6,458 nucleotides of DNA from Acidimicrobiales bacterium (GCA_025358985.1 JANYHQ010000165.1:1-6458); one strand, 5' to 3'. Positions 1 to 6,162 are shown, counted from the first letter of the stretch. The notes: generated from the sequence alone by a model not told the origin. A program made the numbers and translations.

Positions 1-876
1 GACAGCCGTGCGTGGTTGGGTGGCGATGGCGAACACCACATCACGGTCCAAGCCACTGGCGGACGGAGAAGGCGCAGCCGACGAGGGCATGCCTCGATGC
101 AGGATGACTTGCGTGGTGGGGCCAAGGCGATGCACTACTCCGGCGGCCATTTGCACTGCCGCCGGGTCACTCTTGGGGTCAGCGGACCAGATGTTCACCG
201 TGGTGACGGCCGGACCGAAGAACGAAGCAATGGTGGTTGGCGGGTCGGCTTGTCCAACGGTGACGAACCCAGCGTCGAGGAGACGGACATCATTGGCCAC
301 GCTCCGGGAGGTGTCACATACCGCTCCCGTACCGGGCCGAGTGGTTTCGATGTCGACGCTGGCTCGGTTGTTGACGACGGCTGCCGGTGGTAGAGCCACA
401 TCGAAGAAGACGGTGCCACCGGGCCCGGCCGAAGCGGAGCTCAGCGTGGCGATGCGCTCACCTGCCACACTCACCGAAAAGGTGATGACCCTGTCGCTGA
501 TCGGAAATCCCACGCGGCCCACGACGCGGGTGGGGGTCAGACCGTGAGGGACGTTCATTGACTCGGTGATGCGATCGTTGTCGGCGTTGAGATGGATGTC
601 TGGGGCAAACGCCAGCGATACAACACCAACCACTGCGGTGTTCACCGGCGGGGTACTCACATCCGTGGTGCTTGGCGTCGTCGGGAGCGCAGTGGAGGAG
701 GTGGTGGTGGTGGTGGAGGAGGTGCGAGTGAGCAGGCCCTTACGTCGATTGAGCGCCAGTCCAGGGGTGGCCAGCGCTCCACATAGCAAGAACGAGGTGG
801 CCACCACTGCGGCCAGCGTATGCACCGGGTGACGGCGCAACGCACCGTTCTGGCGAACGCGGTGGGCGTGGGGCAT
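1..876 (-). CDS. Secreted BcsB-like protein, N-terminal part (runs off left edge)
   Basis: An uninterrupted reading frame of 292 codons runs from the ATG at 876-874 to the window edge; the C-terminal part is missing. The first 42 residues look like a Sec signal peptide: basic start (R6, R8, R14, R15), hydrophobic core LAAVVATSFLLCGALA at 21-36, likely cleavage near A36 or A41. There is no lipobox around C32. Residues 50-77 are a Thr/Ser/Pro-rich linker with five consecutive Thr. The following beta-rich domain has the pattern NNRASVDIET (169-178), a Cys at 187, then IASFFGPAVTTVNIW (216-230). This recalls the cellulose-synthase accessory protein BcsB, in which a similar 'N.A..ef...CE' stretch precedes a substrate-binding domain. 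The family call is from memory of that pattern and is tentative; signal peptide, linker and export are much firmer. Upstream in-frame GTG codons at 885, 888 and 915 are possible starts, but the ATG gives a normal signal peptide. It is divergent from paaA and probably unrelated to phenylacetate catabolism. Confidence 0.65.
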   Translation of the reverse strand, partial: MPHAHRVRQNGALRRHPVHTLAAVVATSFLLCGALATPGLALNRRKGLLTRTSSTTTTTSSTALPTTPSTTDVSTPPVNTAVVGVVSLAFAPDIHLNADNDRITESMNVPHGLTPTRVVGRVGFPISDRVITFSVSVAGERIATLSSASAGPGGTVFFDVALPPAAVVNNRASVDIETTRPGTGAVCDTSRSVANDVRLLDAGFVTVGQADPPTTIASFFGPAVTTVNIWSADPKSDPAAVQMAAGVVHRLGPTTQVILHRGMPSSAAPSPSASGLDRDVVFAIATQPRTAV

Positions 877-954
877 GAGGGTCACCACTTCACTGATCGG
901 CGCACCAACGCTCACTCTTGAGCAGTCTGGCAACTTTCGACGCTCGGATCATGC

Positions 955-984
955 TTGACAAACCGAACGTTCGGTCGGGAGACT
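955..984 (+). promoter_or_regulatory. Predicted paaA promoter (TTGACA / GAGACT)
   Basis: TTGACA at 955-960 is a perfect -35 consensus. With an 18-bp spacer the best -10 is GAGACT at 979-984, weak (3 of 6) but keeping the key A at position 2 and T at position 6. Transcription would then start about 7 nt downstream, at or next to the ATG at 991, giving a leaderless mRNA. The rest of the 877-990 intergenic stretch shows no gene; it must also hold the promoter of the divergent secreted-protein gene, for which I see no convincing boxes. Confidence 0.5.
962..975. promoter_or_regulatory. TetR/PaaR-type operator, copy 1
   Basis: ACCGAACGTTCGGT is a perfect 14-bp palindrome. It sits 1 bp after the TTGACA box and 3 bp before the predicted -10 of paaA, so a bound repressor would cover the promoter spacer. 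The identical sequence recurs at 5281-5294 beside the tetR gene. Its form fits the core ACCGnnCGnnCGGT that I recall for the TetR-family phenylacetate regulator PaaR of Corynebacterium. The palindrome and its duplication are seen directly; its binding by the local TetR protein is inferred. Confidence 0.85.
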
Positions 985-990
985 GGGTGA

Positions 991-1896
991 ATGAGGGTTT
1001 GGGAAACCATGGAGGACTTCGACCAATTCATCGTCAACGGTGGAACAGTGGAGCCCGGCGATGACATGCCGAGCGCCTATCGCCAAGAAGTGTTCCGGTT
1101 CATAGAGATGCACGCCAACTCCGAACTGTTCGGAGGCTTGTGCGAGCGCTACTGGGTTTCTCGGGCTCCCGGAGTGCACCGCAAATTGGCATTTTTGGCC
1201 AAGACCCAAGACGAAATAGGCCATGCCCATCTTCTGTACATGGTGGCCGCCGACCTCGCCGTCAAGTCACGCGCGCAGATGATTGACGATCTCATGGCGG
1301 GCCGATCGAAGTTTCACAACGTTTTTCACTACAAGACTCATACGTGGGCCGATCAGATCGTGATTGCCTACTTGGTGGATGCCGCTGCGCTCACCACGCA
1401 ACAGGCGGTGCTCAAGCAGTGCTCGTACGGCCCGTACCGCCGGATCCTGCGCCGCATCGTGAGCGAGGAAGGGTTCCACATGCGTCACGGGGAGGAAATG
1501 TTGCTGACGCTGGCCGATGGCACGGTTACGCAGCAGAACATGTTCCAGGCTGCCCTGGATCGATGGTGGGAGCCGGTGATGCATTTCTTCGGGCCGCCCA
1601 CCAAGGACGGTGATCTCCTCATCCGGTGGCGGGTGAAGTCCGACACCAACGAAGCGCTACGCGATCGCTTCGTCCAGAAGTTCGTGCCGATGCTGCAGGA
1701 GTACGGTTTCGTGGTGCCCGACCCCGCACTGCATCGCAATGCGTCCACGGGCAAATGGGTCATCGGCGACATCGACTGGGCGGCACTGCGAGCCACGCAG
1801 TCCAACGTCGGTCCCGATTCGGCGGCCCGCATCGAGTTGTCGAAGCAATCATGGGACAACACGGCATGGGTGCGAGAGGCACTCCACGTCCCATGA
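991..1896 (+). CDS. paaA: Phenylacetyl-CoA 1,2-epoxidase, catalytic subunit PaaA
   Basis: The protein of 301 aa (family about 300-330) is the oxygenase subunit of the cytosolic diiron complex that epoxidises the ring of phenylacetyl-CoA. It aligns along its length with E. coli PaaA from memory: MPSAYR at 26-31, HANSELFGG at 41-49, SRAP at 57-60, AKTQDEIGHAH at 70-80, WADQIVIAYLVD at 119-130, CSYGPY at 144-149, EEGFH at 159-163, VPDPALH near 236, and WVREAL near the C-terminus. Likely metal ligands are E45, E75 and H78 (ExxH), D130, and E160 and H163 (ExxH). K71 matches the conserved Lys just before the first ExxH. Start: ATG 991 has GGGAG 9 nt upstream and fits a leaderless transcript; ATG 1009 (MEDFDQF) is an alternative six codons in. 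The TGA overlaps the paaD start by 4 nt (ATGA). Confidence 0.95.
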   Translation: MRVWETMEDFDQFIVNGGTVEPGDDMPSAYRQEVFRFIEMHANSELFGGLCERYWVSRAPGVHRKLAFLAKTQDEIGHAHLLYMVAADLAVKSRAQMIDDLMAGRSKFHNVFHYKTHTWADQIVIAYLVDAAALTTQQAVLKQCSYGPYRRILRRIVSEEGFHMRHGEEMLLTLADGTVTQQNMFQAALDRWWEPVMHFFGPPTKDGDLLIRWRVKSDTNEALRDRFVQKFVPMLQEYGFVVPDPALHRNASTGKWVIGDIDWAALRATQSNVGPDSAARIELSKQSWDNTAWVREALHVP

Positions 1897-2372
1897 ACCT
1901 TGAACATGTGTGCGCCGAGGTATTGGCCGTGGTGGATCCTGAGCTGGGAGACGTCACCATCGGCGATCTGGGCATGGTGCGATCGGTGAACCTGGATGAC
2001 GACCTTGACGGACGGGTCCGGGTAGTGCTCACACCCACATTCATGGGGTGCCCTGCCACGGGGCTTATCGCCGATGCGGTGCAGGTCGCCGCCCGCAACG
2101 CCGGTGCACGATGCGTGGAAGTTACGTGGGACCCGGCCCCGTGGTCCGAGACCCAAGTCACCGCCGAGGGCCGACACAAGCTGGCCCGCCTGGGCATTGC
2201 GGTGGGCGACGAGGGTAAATGCCCACACTGTGATGCGGAACTCGTGGTGGTGGCGGCGAACAGCGCCGCCAGTTGTCGGTCCATGGCGCGCTGCACCAAT
2301 TGCGGCGATCTGGTGGACGTGCTGAGAGGCGCGGCCAGCCCCATCCGATGGAGGCACTATGCCCACCTATGA
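1893..2372 (+). CDS. paaD: PaaD (PaaJ), epoxidase maturation protein, MIP18/DUF59 family
   Basis: The protein has 159 aa. The N-terminal two thirds is a MIP18/DUF59 domain: VVDPELGDVTIGDLGMVRSV at 13-32 and TPTFMGCPAT at 47-56, with the conserved Cys at 53. The C-terminal third is a Cys cluster typical of PaaD: CPHC (110-113), C128, then RCTNC (133-137), likely to bind zinc or an Fe-S cluster. Members of this family help assemble metal centres; PaaD is needed for an active phenylacetyl-CoA epoxidase, but its exact role (metal insertion or Fe-S delivery to the reductase) is not settled as far as I know. The tail after C137 differs from E. coli, where an FKC-type ending is found. Translation is coupled to paaA through ATGA. 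In databases the same protein is often called PaaJ, a name also used for a thiolase. Confidence 0.9.
   Translation: MNLEHVCAEVLAVVDPELGDVTIGDLGMVRSVNLDDDLDGRVRVVLTPTFMGCPATGLIADAVQVAARNAGARCVEVTWDPAPWSETQVTAEGRHKLARLGIAVGDEGKCPHCDAELVVVAANSAASCRSMARCTNCGDLVDVLRGAASPIRWRHYAHL
2350..2354 (+). promoter_or_regulatory. Ribosome binding site of paaB
   Basis: GGAGG lies 4 nt before the ATG at 2359, inside the last codons of paaD. It fixes the paaB start and is the clearest Shine-Dalgarno sequence within the operon; paaC has none visible and probably relies on coupling. Confidence 0.65.
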
Positions 2373-2637
2373 AGTGTTCCTCAAGCCAGATGGCAAAGAC
2401 GGGTTCTTTCACGCCGGGTCCCTCGACGCGCCCGACGACGAGATGGCGGCGCTGTACTGCCGTGAGACCTACATACGCAGAGGCGAAGGGGTACAGGCGT
2501 GGCTGGTGGCGCGCCAGCACATCGTCACCCTCGACCCGAAGGAACTCGAGGTCACTGCCCATCGACAGCATGCCAGCAACGACGGCTCGGTGGTGGCGCA
2601 ACGCCGTCGAGCCCGCCGCCAAGCTGGTACCGAATGA
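2359..2637 (+). CDS. paaB: Phenylacetyl-CoA epoxidase subunit PaaB
   Basis: A small protein of 92 aa (family about 90-100). The start matches the family closely: PTYEVFLKP at 2-10, HAGSLDAPDDEMAALYCRE at 18-36, then YIRRGEG.QAWLV at 38-50, equal to the E. coli run YEVF... HVGSLHAADERMAL... YTRRSEG..WVV. The basic tail (about 81-90, RRRARRQ) is less conserved. PaaB has no metal site; in the known complex it links PaaA-PaaC heterodimers into the larger assembly. It overlaps paaD by 14 nt and ends in an ATGA overlap with paaC, so the four gene products are probably made together. Confidence 0.93.
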   Translation: MPTYEVFLKPDGKDGFFHAGSLDAPDDEMAALYCRETYIRRGEGVQAWLVARQHIVTLDPKELEVTAHRQHASNDGSVVAQRRRARRQAGTE

Positions 2638-3383
2638 CTTCTGCCATCTTTCGGAACTCGCCACCGCCCGAGATCAACGACGCGGCCGCTACCATTTTGC
2701 TGGCATTGGCCGACGACGAGTTCATGATGGGTCATCGCCATTCCGAGTGGCTGGGGCTGTCACCGTTCCTGGAAGAGGATCTCACCACCGCCTCCATCGG
2801 TCAGGACGAATTCGGTCATGCCCGCGCCCTCTATGCGCTTATATGGCCCTCCTGGGAAATGCGGGACGCCGATGTGGTGCGACGGCCACCAGGTTCGTGG
2901 CGATCGTGCGCGCTGACCGAGATGGCCGGGGTGCCGTGGGAGAAATCCCTCATCCGCCATTGGCTATATGACCTCATCGAGCCGTTCCGCTGGACCTCCG
3001 CAACCACCGCGTATGGGGCGTCGGCGACGGGGCTCAGTGCGTTGGCAGAACGGGTGGAGTGCGAAGAGCACTTCCATCGGGCCCACGCCACTGCATTGGT
3101 GCAGCGTTTGGGAGCAGTGGACACGGCACGTATGCGTTTGCAGCATGCACTCGATGACGTGGCGCCGACCGCCATGGCGCTGCTGCACGAGTTGGACTCC
3201 ATCGATGCTTCACAGGGTGCAGCGGCCACTCAAGCTGTTCTGGAAGCCGCTCAACAAGCTTCACTGAAAATCACCCACGTCTCCCCAACTGTCATCGATC
3301 GTCGAGTCCGTCATGCTGACGCTGAGAGCGCGCTGCGCCAGTTCGTGGATGTGGTGGCCTTCGATCCTGATGCGAGGTGGTGA
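2634..3383 (+). CDS. paaC: Phenylacetyl-CoA epoxidase subunit PaaC, with apparent diiron ligands
   Basis: The protein has 249 aa, as usual for PaaC (about 250). The start at ATG 2634 is set by the 4-nt overlap with the paaB stop; MTSAIFRNS leads into LADDEFMMGHRHSEWLG (25-41) and LEEDLTTASIG (46-56), the PaaC signature. In E. coli PaaC is the structural partner of PaaA and has lost the ligands (LDLIGQ replaces ExxH). Here the corresponding segment is QDEFGHARALY (57-67), which keeps E59xxH62. A second ExxH, E145-H-F-H148, and E29 and D113 sit where PaaA has its other ligands. Metal binding is inferred from motifs only. The gene closes the operon; its stop is 2 bp from the stop of the convergent paaK. 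Confidence 0.9.
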   Translation: MTSAIFRNSPPPEINDAAATILLALADDEFMMGHRHSEWLGLSPFLEEDLTTASIGQDEFGHARALYALIWPSWEMRDADVVRRPPGSWRSCALTEMAGVPWEKSLIRHWLYDLIEPFRWTSATTAYGASATGLSALAERVECEEHFHRAHATALVQRLGAVDTARMRLQHALDDVAPTAMALLHELDSIDASQGAAATQAVLEAAQQASLKITHVSPTVIDRRVRHADAESALRQFVDVVAFDPDARW

Positions 3384-3385
3384 AC

Positions 3386-4681
3386 TCAGCGAGGGCGCTC
3401 GTCGATGACTCGGCGAGCTTTGCCCGACGAGCGTTCCACCGAACCGGGGTGCAACACCCGCACGTCAGCTGATACCCCGATGAGGCCCTTGATGCGATGG
3501 GTGAGTGATGCCGCCGCCCGGGCCCGCTCGGTCGGACCCGTGGAAGGAATGGCTTCCACCATCACCGCCAACTGATCGAGTGACGCGGGCCTGGTGACCA
3601 CGAGTTGGTAGTGCGGGCTCAACCCTTGCTCGGCCATCAGCAGTTCTTCGATCTGGCTGGGGAAGAGATTGACGCCACGGATGATGAGCATGTCGTCGGT
3701 GCGAGCGCTTATACGGGCGATACGGCGCATCGACCGTGACGTGGGCGGCAACAGCGCCGTGAGATCGCGGGTGCGGTAACGCACCACCGGAAACGCTTCT
3801 TTGGTGAGTGAGGTGATCACCAGCTCGCCGCGCGAACCATCGGGCAGCACCGCAGCGGTGTCGGGGTCAATGATCTCTGGCAGGAAATGGTCCTCCCAGA
3901 TCACGGGTCCGTCTTTGGACTCGATGCACTCGTTGGCCACACCTGGGCCCATCACCTCGGAGAGACCATATATGTCCACGGCGTCGATGCCGAGGGTGGA
4001 CTCGATGGCGCATCGCAATTCATCGGTCCATGGCTCGGCCCCGAAAATACCGATACGCAGCGAATTGGCGGCCGGGTCCAATCCCTGACGCACCATCTCC
4101 TCGGCAATGGCCAACGCATACGACGGCGTCACCATGATGATGTGCGGCTCGAAATCGGCAATCAGCTGCACCTGTTTCTCCGTTTGTCCACCCGACATGG
4201 GCACCACCGTGCACCCCAACCGCTCAGCGCCGTAGTGGGCCCCCAGGCCACCCGTGAACAACCCGTAGCCGTACGCGATGTGCACCAAATCACCGGGTCG
4301 GCCCCCGGCGGCCCGGATGGAACGGGCCATGAGGTTGGCCCACGTATCGATGTCGTTGGCGGTGTAGCCCACAACGGTGGGCTTGCCCGTGGTGCCACTC
4401 GATGCATGGATACGCACCACTTGGGAGCGGGCCACCGCAAACATCCCAAACGGATAATTCGCGCGCAGATCAGGTTTGGTGGTGAATGGAAACAACGAGA
4501 TATCGGTGAGGGACCGGCAGTCATCGGGATGGACATCGATGGCATCGAACGCGGCGCGGTAGTGGGCCACGTTGTCGTAGGCATGGCGCAGCGACCACTG
4601 CAACCGTTGTAGCTGTAGCGCTTCGATCTCGTCTCGGCTGGCCCGTTCGATGGGTTCGAGATCTGCGCGCGGATCACTCAT
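3386..4681 (-). CDS. paaK: Phenylacetate-CoA ligase PaaK
   Basis: The 431-aa protein has the usual length of PaaK, an ANL-superfamily enzyme that uses ATP and CoA to turn phenylacetate into phenylacetyl-CoA, the first step of the pathway. Visible motifs: the phosphate loop ASSGTTGKPTVVGY (93-106), AYGYGLFTGGLG (136-147), GAEPW (214-218), YGLSEVMGPG (238-247, adenine pocket), RYRTRDLT (301-308), the hinge region TDDMLIIRGVNLFPSQIEE (328-346), and the C-terminal SSGKARR (418-424) with the expected catalytic Lys at 421. All are intact. The ATG (4681) overlaps the TGA of tetR in ATGA, so it is the second gene of a tetR-paaK unit and lies under the operator at 5281-5294. Arylacetates other than phenylacetate cannot be excluded, but the paaADBC and paaG neighbours support phenylacetate. 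Confidence 0.95.
   Translation of the reverse strand: MSDPRADLEPIERASRDEIEALQLQRLQWSLRHAYDNVAHYRAAFDAIDVHPDDCRSLTDISLFPFTTKPDLRANYPFGMFAVARSQVVRIHASSGTTGKPTVVGYTANDIDTWANLMARSIRAAGGRPGDLVHIAYGYGLFTGGLGAHYGAERLGCTVVPMSGGQTEKQVQLIADFEPHIIMVTPSYALAIAEEMVRQGLDPAANSLRIGIFGAEPWTDELRCAIESTLGIDAVDIYGLSEVMGPGVANECIESKDGPVIWEDHFLPEIIDPDTAAVLPDGSRGELVITSLTKEAFPVVRYRTRDLTALLPPTSRSMRRIARISARTDDMLIIRGVNLFPSQIEELLMAEQGLSPHYQLVVTRPASLDQLAVMVEAIPSTGPTERARAAASLTHRIKGLIGVSADVRVLHPGSVERSSGKARRVIDERPR
3397..3421. terminator. Possible terminator hairpin for the paaADBC transcript, inside the 3' end of paaK
   Basis: GCTCGTCG (3397-3404), a 6-nt loop, and CGGCGAGC (3411-3418) form an 8-bp stem with one G-U pair, followed by TTT (3419-3421). 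It begins 14 nt after the paaC stop and lies within the C-terminal codons of paaK. Because paaC and paaK stops are 2 bp apart, any terminator must lie inside the opposing gene. The U-tract is short, so this is a weak candidate. Confidence 0.3.
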
Positions 4682-5268
4682 CTCTTGCGGACCGCCAAAC
4701 CGTCGAAGGTCATGGTCACCACTGCGTCAGCCAATGCATCAACCCCCAATTTGCCACCCGTTCCGTACCACTCCACCAACCAGGTGGCGGTTCCGATCGC
4801 CAACCGGGCGGCAATCACAGGGTCAATGTCGTCGCGCAGACTGCCGTCACTTTGCGCTTGGGCAATCAACCGGGCCACGGCGCGGTCGAAGCGACGACGA
4901 CGATCGAGGGCTCTGCGCTCCACCGCTGAGTTTCCGCGTGCTCGCAACAAAACACTCACGGCGGCCAGCAGTTCCACCTCGAGTTCCACTACCCGACGCA
5001 TCACGTGGCGGACTCGGTCCACCGGGGCGCCGGTAGTGGCCTGCTCCTCGCCGAGTACCGCCTCGAGCGCGTCAAGGGCCATGGACAGTCCGGCGTCGAG
5101 CAGCTCTTCCTTGCCCGACACATGGTGGTAAATGGCAGCTTTGGAAATACCCGCAGCCGCCGCCAGTTGTTCCATCGAAGTGGCGTCGTAACCGCGCTGA
5201 CGAAACACGTCGAGGGCGACGATGGTGAGCGACTGGCGGTCGTATCGAGGGCGCGATGAAGTAGGCAT
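4678..5268 (-). CDS. paaR: TetR-family repressor of the phenylacetate genes (PaaR-like)
   Basis: The protein has 196 aa, normal for TetR. The N-terminal DNA-binding domain spans about residues 10-58: LTIVALDVFRQRGYDATSM (14-32), then the helix-turn-helix EQLAAAAGISKAAIYHHVSG (33-52) and KEELL (53-57). The C-terminal part (about 75-190) is helical and holds the ligand pocket, not assignable by sequence. It shares a transcript with paaK and its start lies 12 bp from a perfect palindrome that also occurs in the paaA promoter. In TetR-type PaaR systems phenylacetyl-CoA releases the repressor, as I recall; the same effector is inferred here. The symbol rests on context and operator type, not on a close homologue. 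No Shine-Dalgarno sequence is seen before the ATG. Confidence 0.82.
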   Translation of the reverse strand: MPTSSRPRYDRQSLTIVALDVFRQRGYDATSMEQLAAAAGISKAAIYHHVSGKEELLDAGLSMALDALEAVLGEEQATTGAPVDRVRHVMRRVVELEVELLAAVSVLLRARGNSAVERRALDRRRRFDRAVARLIAQAQSDGSLRDDIDPVIAARLAIGTATWLVEWYGTGGKLGVDALADAVVTMTFDGLAVRKR

Positions 5269-5280
5269 GATGATGGAGCA

Positions 5281-5294
5281 ACCGAACGTTCGGT
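5281..5294. promoter_or_regulatory. TetR/PaaR-type operator, copy 2
   Basis: An exact copy of the 14-bp palindrome ACCGAACGTTCGGT at 962-975; the identity extends by one base on each side (16 bp). It lies between the divergent tetR and paaG starts, 12 bp upstream of tetR and 42 bp upstream of paaG. One site could therefore control both directions and give autoregulation of tetR. Confidence 0.85.
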
Positions 5295-5299
5295 CAGCT

Positions 5300-5305
5300 T
5301 AGGAT
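5300..5305 (+). promoter_or_regulatory. Predicted -10 box of paaG
   Basis: TAGGAT matches TATAAT at four of six positions and lies 5 bp after the operator. Transcription would begin near 5312, leaving a leader of about 25 nt with the AAGGGGG site. No good -35 is seen (a 17-bp spacer would place it at 5277-5282, AGCAAC). On the other strand TAAGCT (5301-5296) could be the -10 of tetR, back to back with this box, but that is weaker. Confidence 0.4.
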
Positions 5306-5324
5306 GTGAGTACAGCACATGCGC

Positions 5325-5331
5325 AAGGGGG
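5325..5331 (+). promoter_or_regulatory. Ribosome binding site of paaG
   Basis: AAGGGGG lies 5 nt before ATG 5337. This decides for the ATG at 5337 over the in-frame ATG at 5319, which has no such site and would add six residues unlike the family. Confidence 0.7.
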
Positions 5332-5336
5332 CAGCA

Positions 5337-6125
5337 ATGAGCGACAGTGGAGTACGGGTCGACACCACCGATGCGACCGGGGTGGTGGAGTTGGTTCTTG
5401 ATCGTCCTGCCAAACTCAACGCAGTTGATGAAGCAATGGCGGCGGCCATCCTCCACTGCCTGGACAGTCCCGCCGTCATCTCCGCCCGAGCCATAGTGGT
5501 GCGAGGTGAAGGCAAGGGATTCTGCGCCGGACGGGACCTGAGCGGCGCAGATCCGGGCCACGAAGACGGAGCCGCGATTCTGCGCAGAGTGTTCAATCCA
5601 GTGATGGTGGCGCTGGGGTCGCTACCGATTCCCACGTTTGCGGCGGTACACGGTCCGGCACTCGGAGTGGGGTTCGGACTGGCATTCGCATGCGACGTGG
5701 TGATGGTTGCCGATGACGCCAAGTTGGGTTCACCGTTTGCTCGTATCGGGGCGGTGCTCGACTCCGGGGGTCATCACAGTCTGGTGACACGTGTCGGAGT
5801 TCATCGGGCGCTGGAACTCATCTACACCGGCCGACTCCTCAGTGGCGTAGAGGCTGCGGCGTGGGGCTTGGTGAACCGCAGTGTGGCGCCTGGTGAACTG
5901 CTGGCCACGGTGCGAGCCATGGCCACCCAAGTGGCTGCAGGACCCACCGCCTCATTTGCACTTTCGAAGGCGATTGCGCTGGCCGTGGCCGGAGGGGGCA
6001 TGGGCGCCACCGCTGCATTGGAGGCGGAGGCAGTGGCCCAGGGCTTAGCCAGCCGTACAGCCGACTACAGCGAGGGCATGACGGCCTTCCAACAGAAGCG
6101 GCCCCCCGCCTTCATCGGCCGCTGA
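5337..6125 (+). CDS. paaG: 1,2-epoxyphenylacetyl-CoA isomerase PaaG (enoyl-CoA hydratase/isomerase family)
   Basis: The 262-aa protein has the crotonase fold and the same length as E. coli PaaG. Visible motifs: ELVLDRPAKLNAV (18-30), the CoA/oxyanion segment GKGFCAGRDL (59-68), RRVFNPVM (83-90, matching ERFYNPLV of PaaG), AAVHGPALGVGFGLAFACD (102-120, second oxyanion strand), and LDSGG (141-145). D142 aligns with the catalytic Asp of PaaG. The C-terminus ADYSEGMTAFQQKRPPAFIG is nearly the PaaG ending. Only the Asp, and not the Glu pair of hydratases, is present, which favours isomerisation of the ring epoxide to oxepin-CoA. PaaG also moves double bonds late in the pathway. The gene stands alone next to operator copy 2, so induction together with paaADBC and paaK is expected. 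Another acyl-CoA isomerase or hydratase is the main alternative. Confidence 0.82.
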   Translation: MSDSGVRVDTTDATGVVELVLDRPAKLNAVDEAMAAAILHCLDSPAVISARAIVVRGEGKGFCAGRDLSGADPGHEDGAAILRRVFNPVMVALGSLPIPTFAAVHGPALGVGFGLAFACDVVMVADDAKLGSPFARIGAVLDSGGHHSLVTRVGVHRALELIYTGRLLSGVEAAAWGLVNRSVAPGELLATVRAMATQVAAGPTASFALSKAIALAVAGGGMGATAALEAEAVAQGLASRTADYSEGMTAFQQKRPPAFIGR

Positions 6126-6150
6126 GCCACACTGCTCATCGTCCTGGTGG

Positions 6151-6156
6151 TACGTT
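6151..6156 (+). promoter_or_regulatory. Possible -10 box of the vapBC pair
   Basis: TACGTT (TAnnnT form) ends 6 nt before the ATG at 6163, which has no Shine-Dalgarno sequence. This spacing suggests a leaderless mRNA for the toxin-antitoxin pair. No clear -35 is seen. The 37 bp between paaG and this gene show no clear terminator. Confidence 0.35.
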
Positions 6157-6162
6157 CAAATC

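Noticed and set aside
8..547. Long plus-strand open frame at the left edge
   Set aside because: It lies opposite the secreted-protein gene. Its product has no recognisable domain, while the minus strand gives a signal peptide, linker and folded domain.
691..723. GGT/GGA triplet repeat as a possible microsatellite or phase-variable tract
   Set aside because: It encodes the Thr/Ser linker in the minus-strand gene. The units are triplets, so length changes would not shift the frame, and only five perfect copies are present.
1485..2366. Long minus-strand open frame under paaA and paaD
   Set aside because: It is antisense to two well-recognised genes, His/Arg/Ser-rich in composition and without any domain; a shadow of high GC.
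3887..4612. Long plus-strand open frame within paaK
   Set aside because: The paaK frame holds all expected ANL motifs; the opposite frame is rich in Gly, His and Arg and resembles no family.
5319..5336. Upstream in-frame ATG as the paaG start
   Set aside because: No ribosome binding site precedes it, and AAGGGGG is well placed for ATG 5337, which gives the family length of 262 aa.
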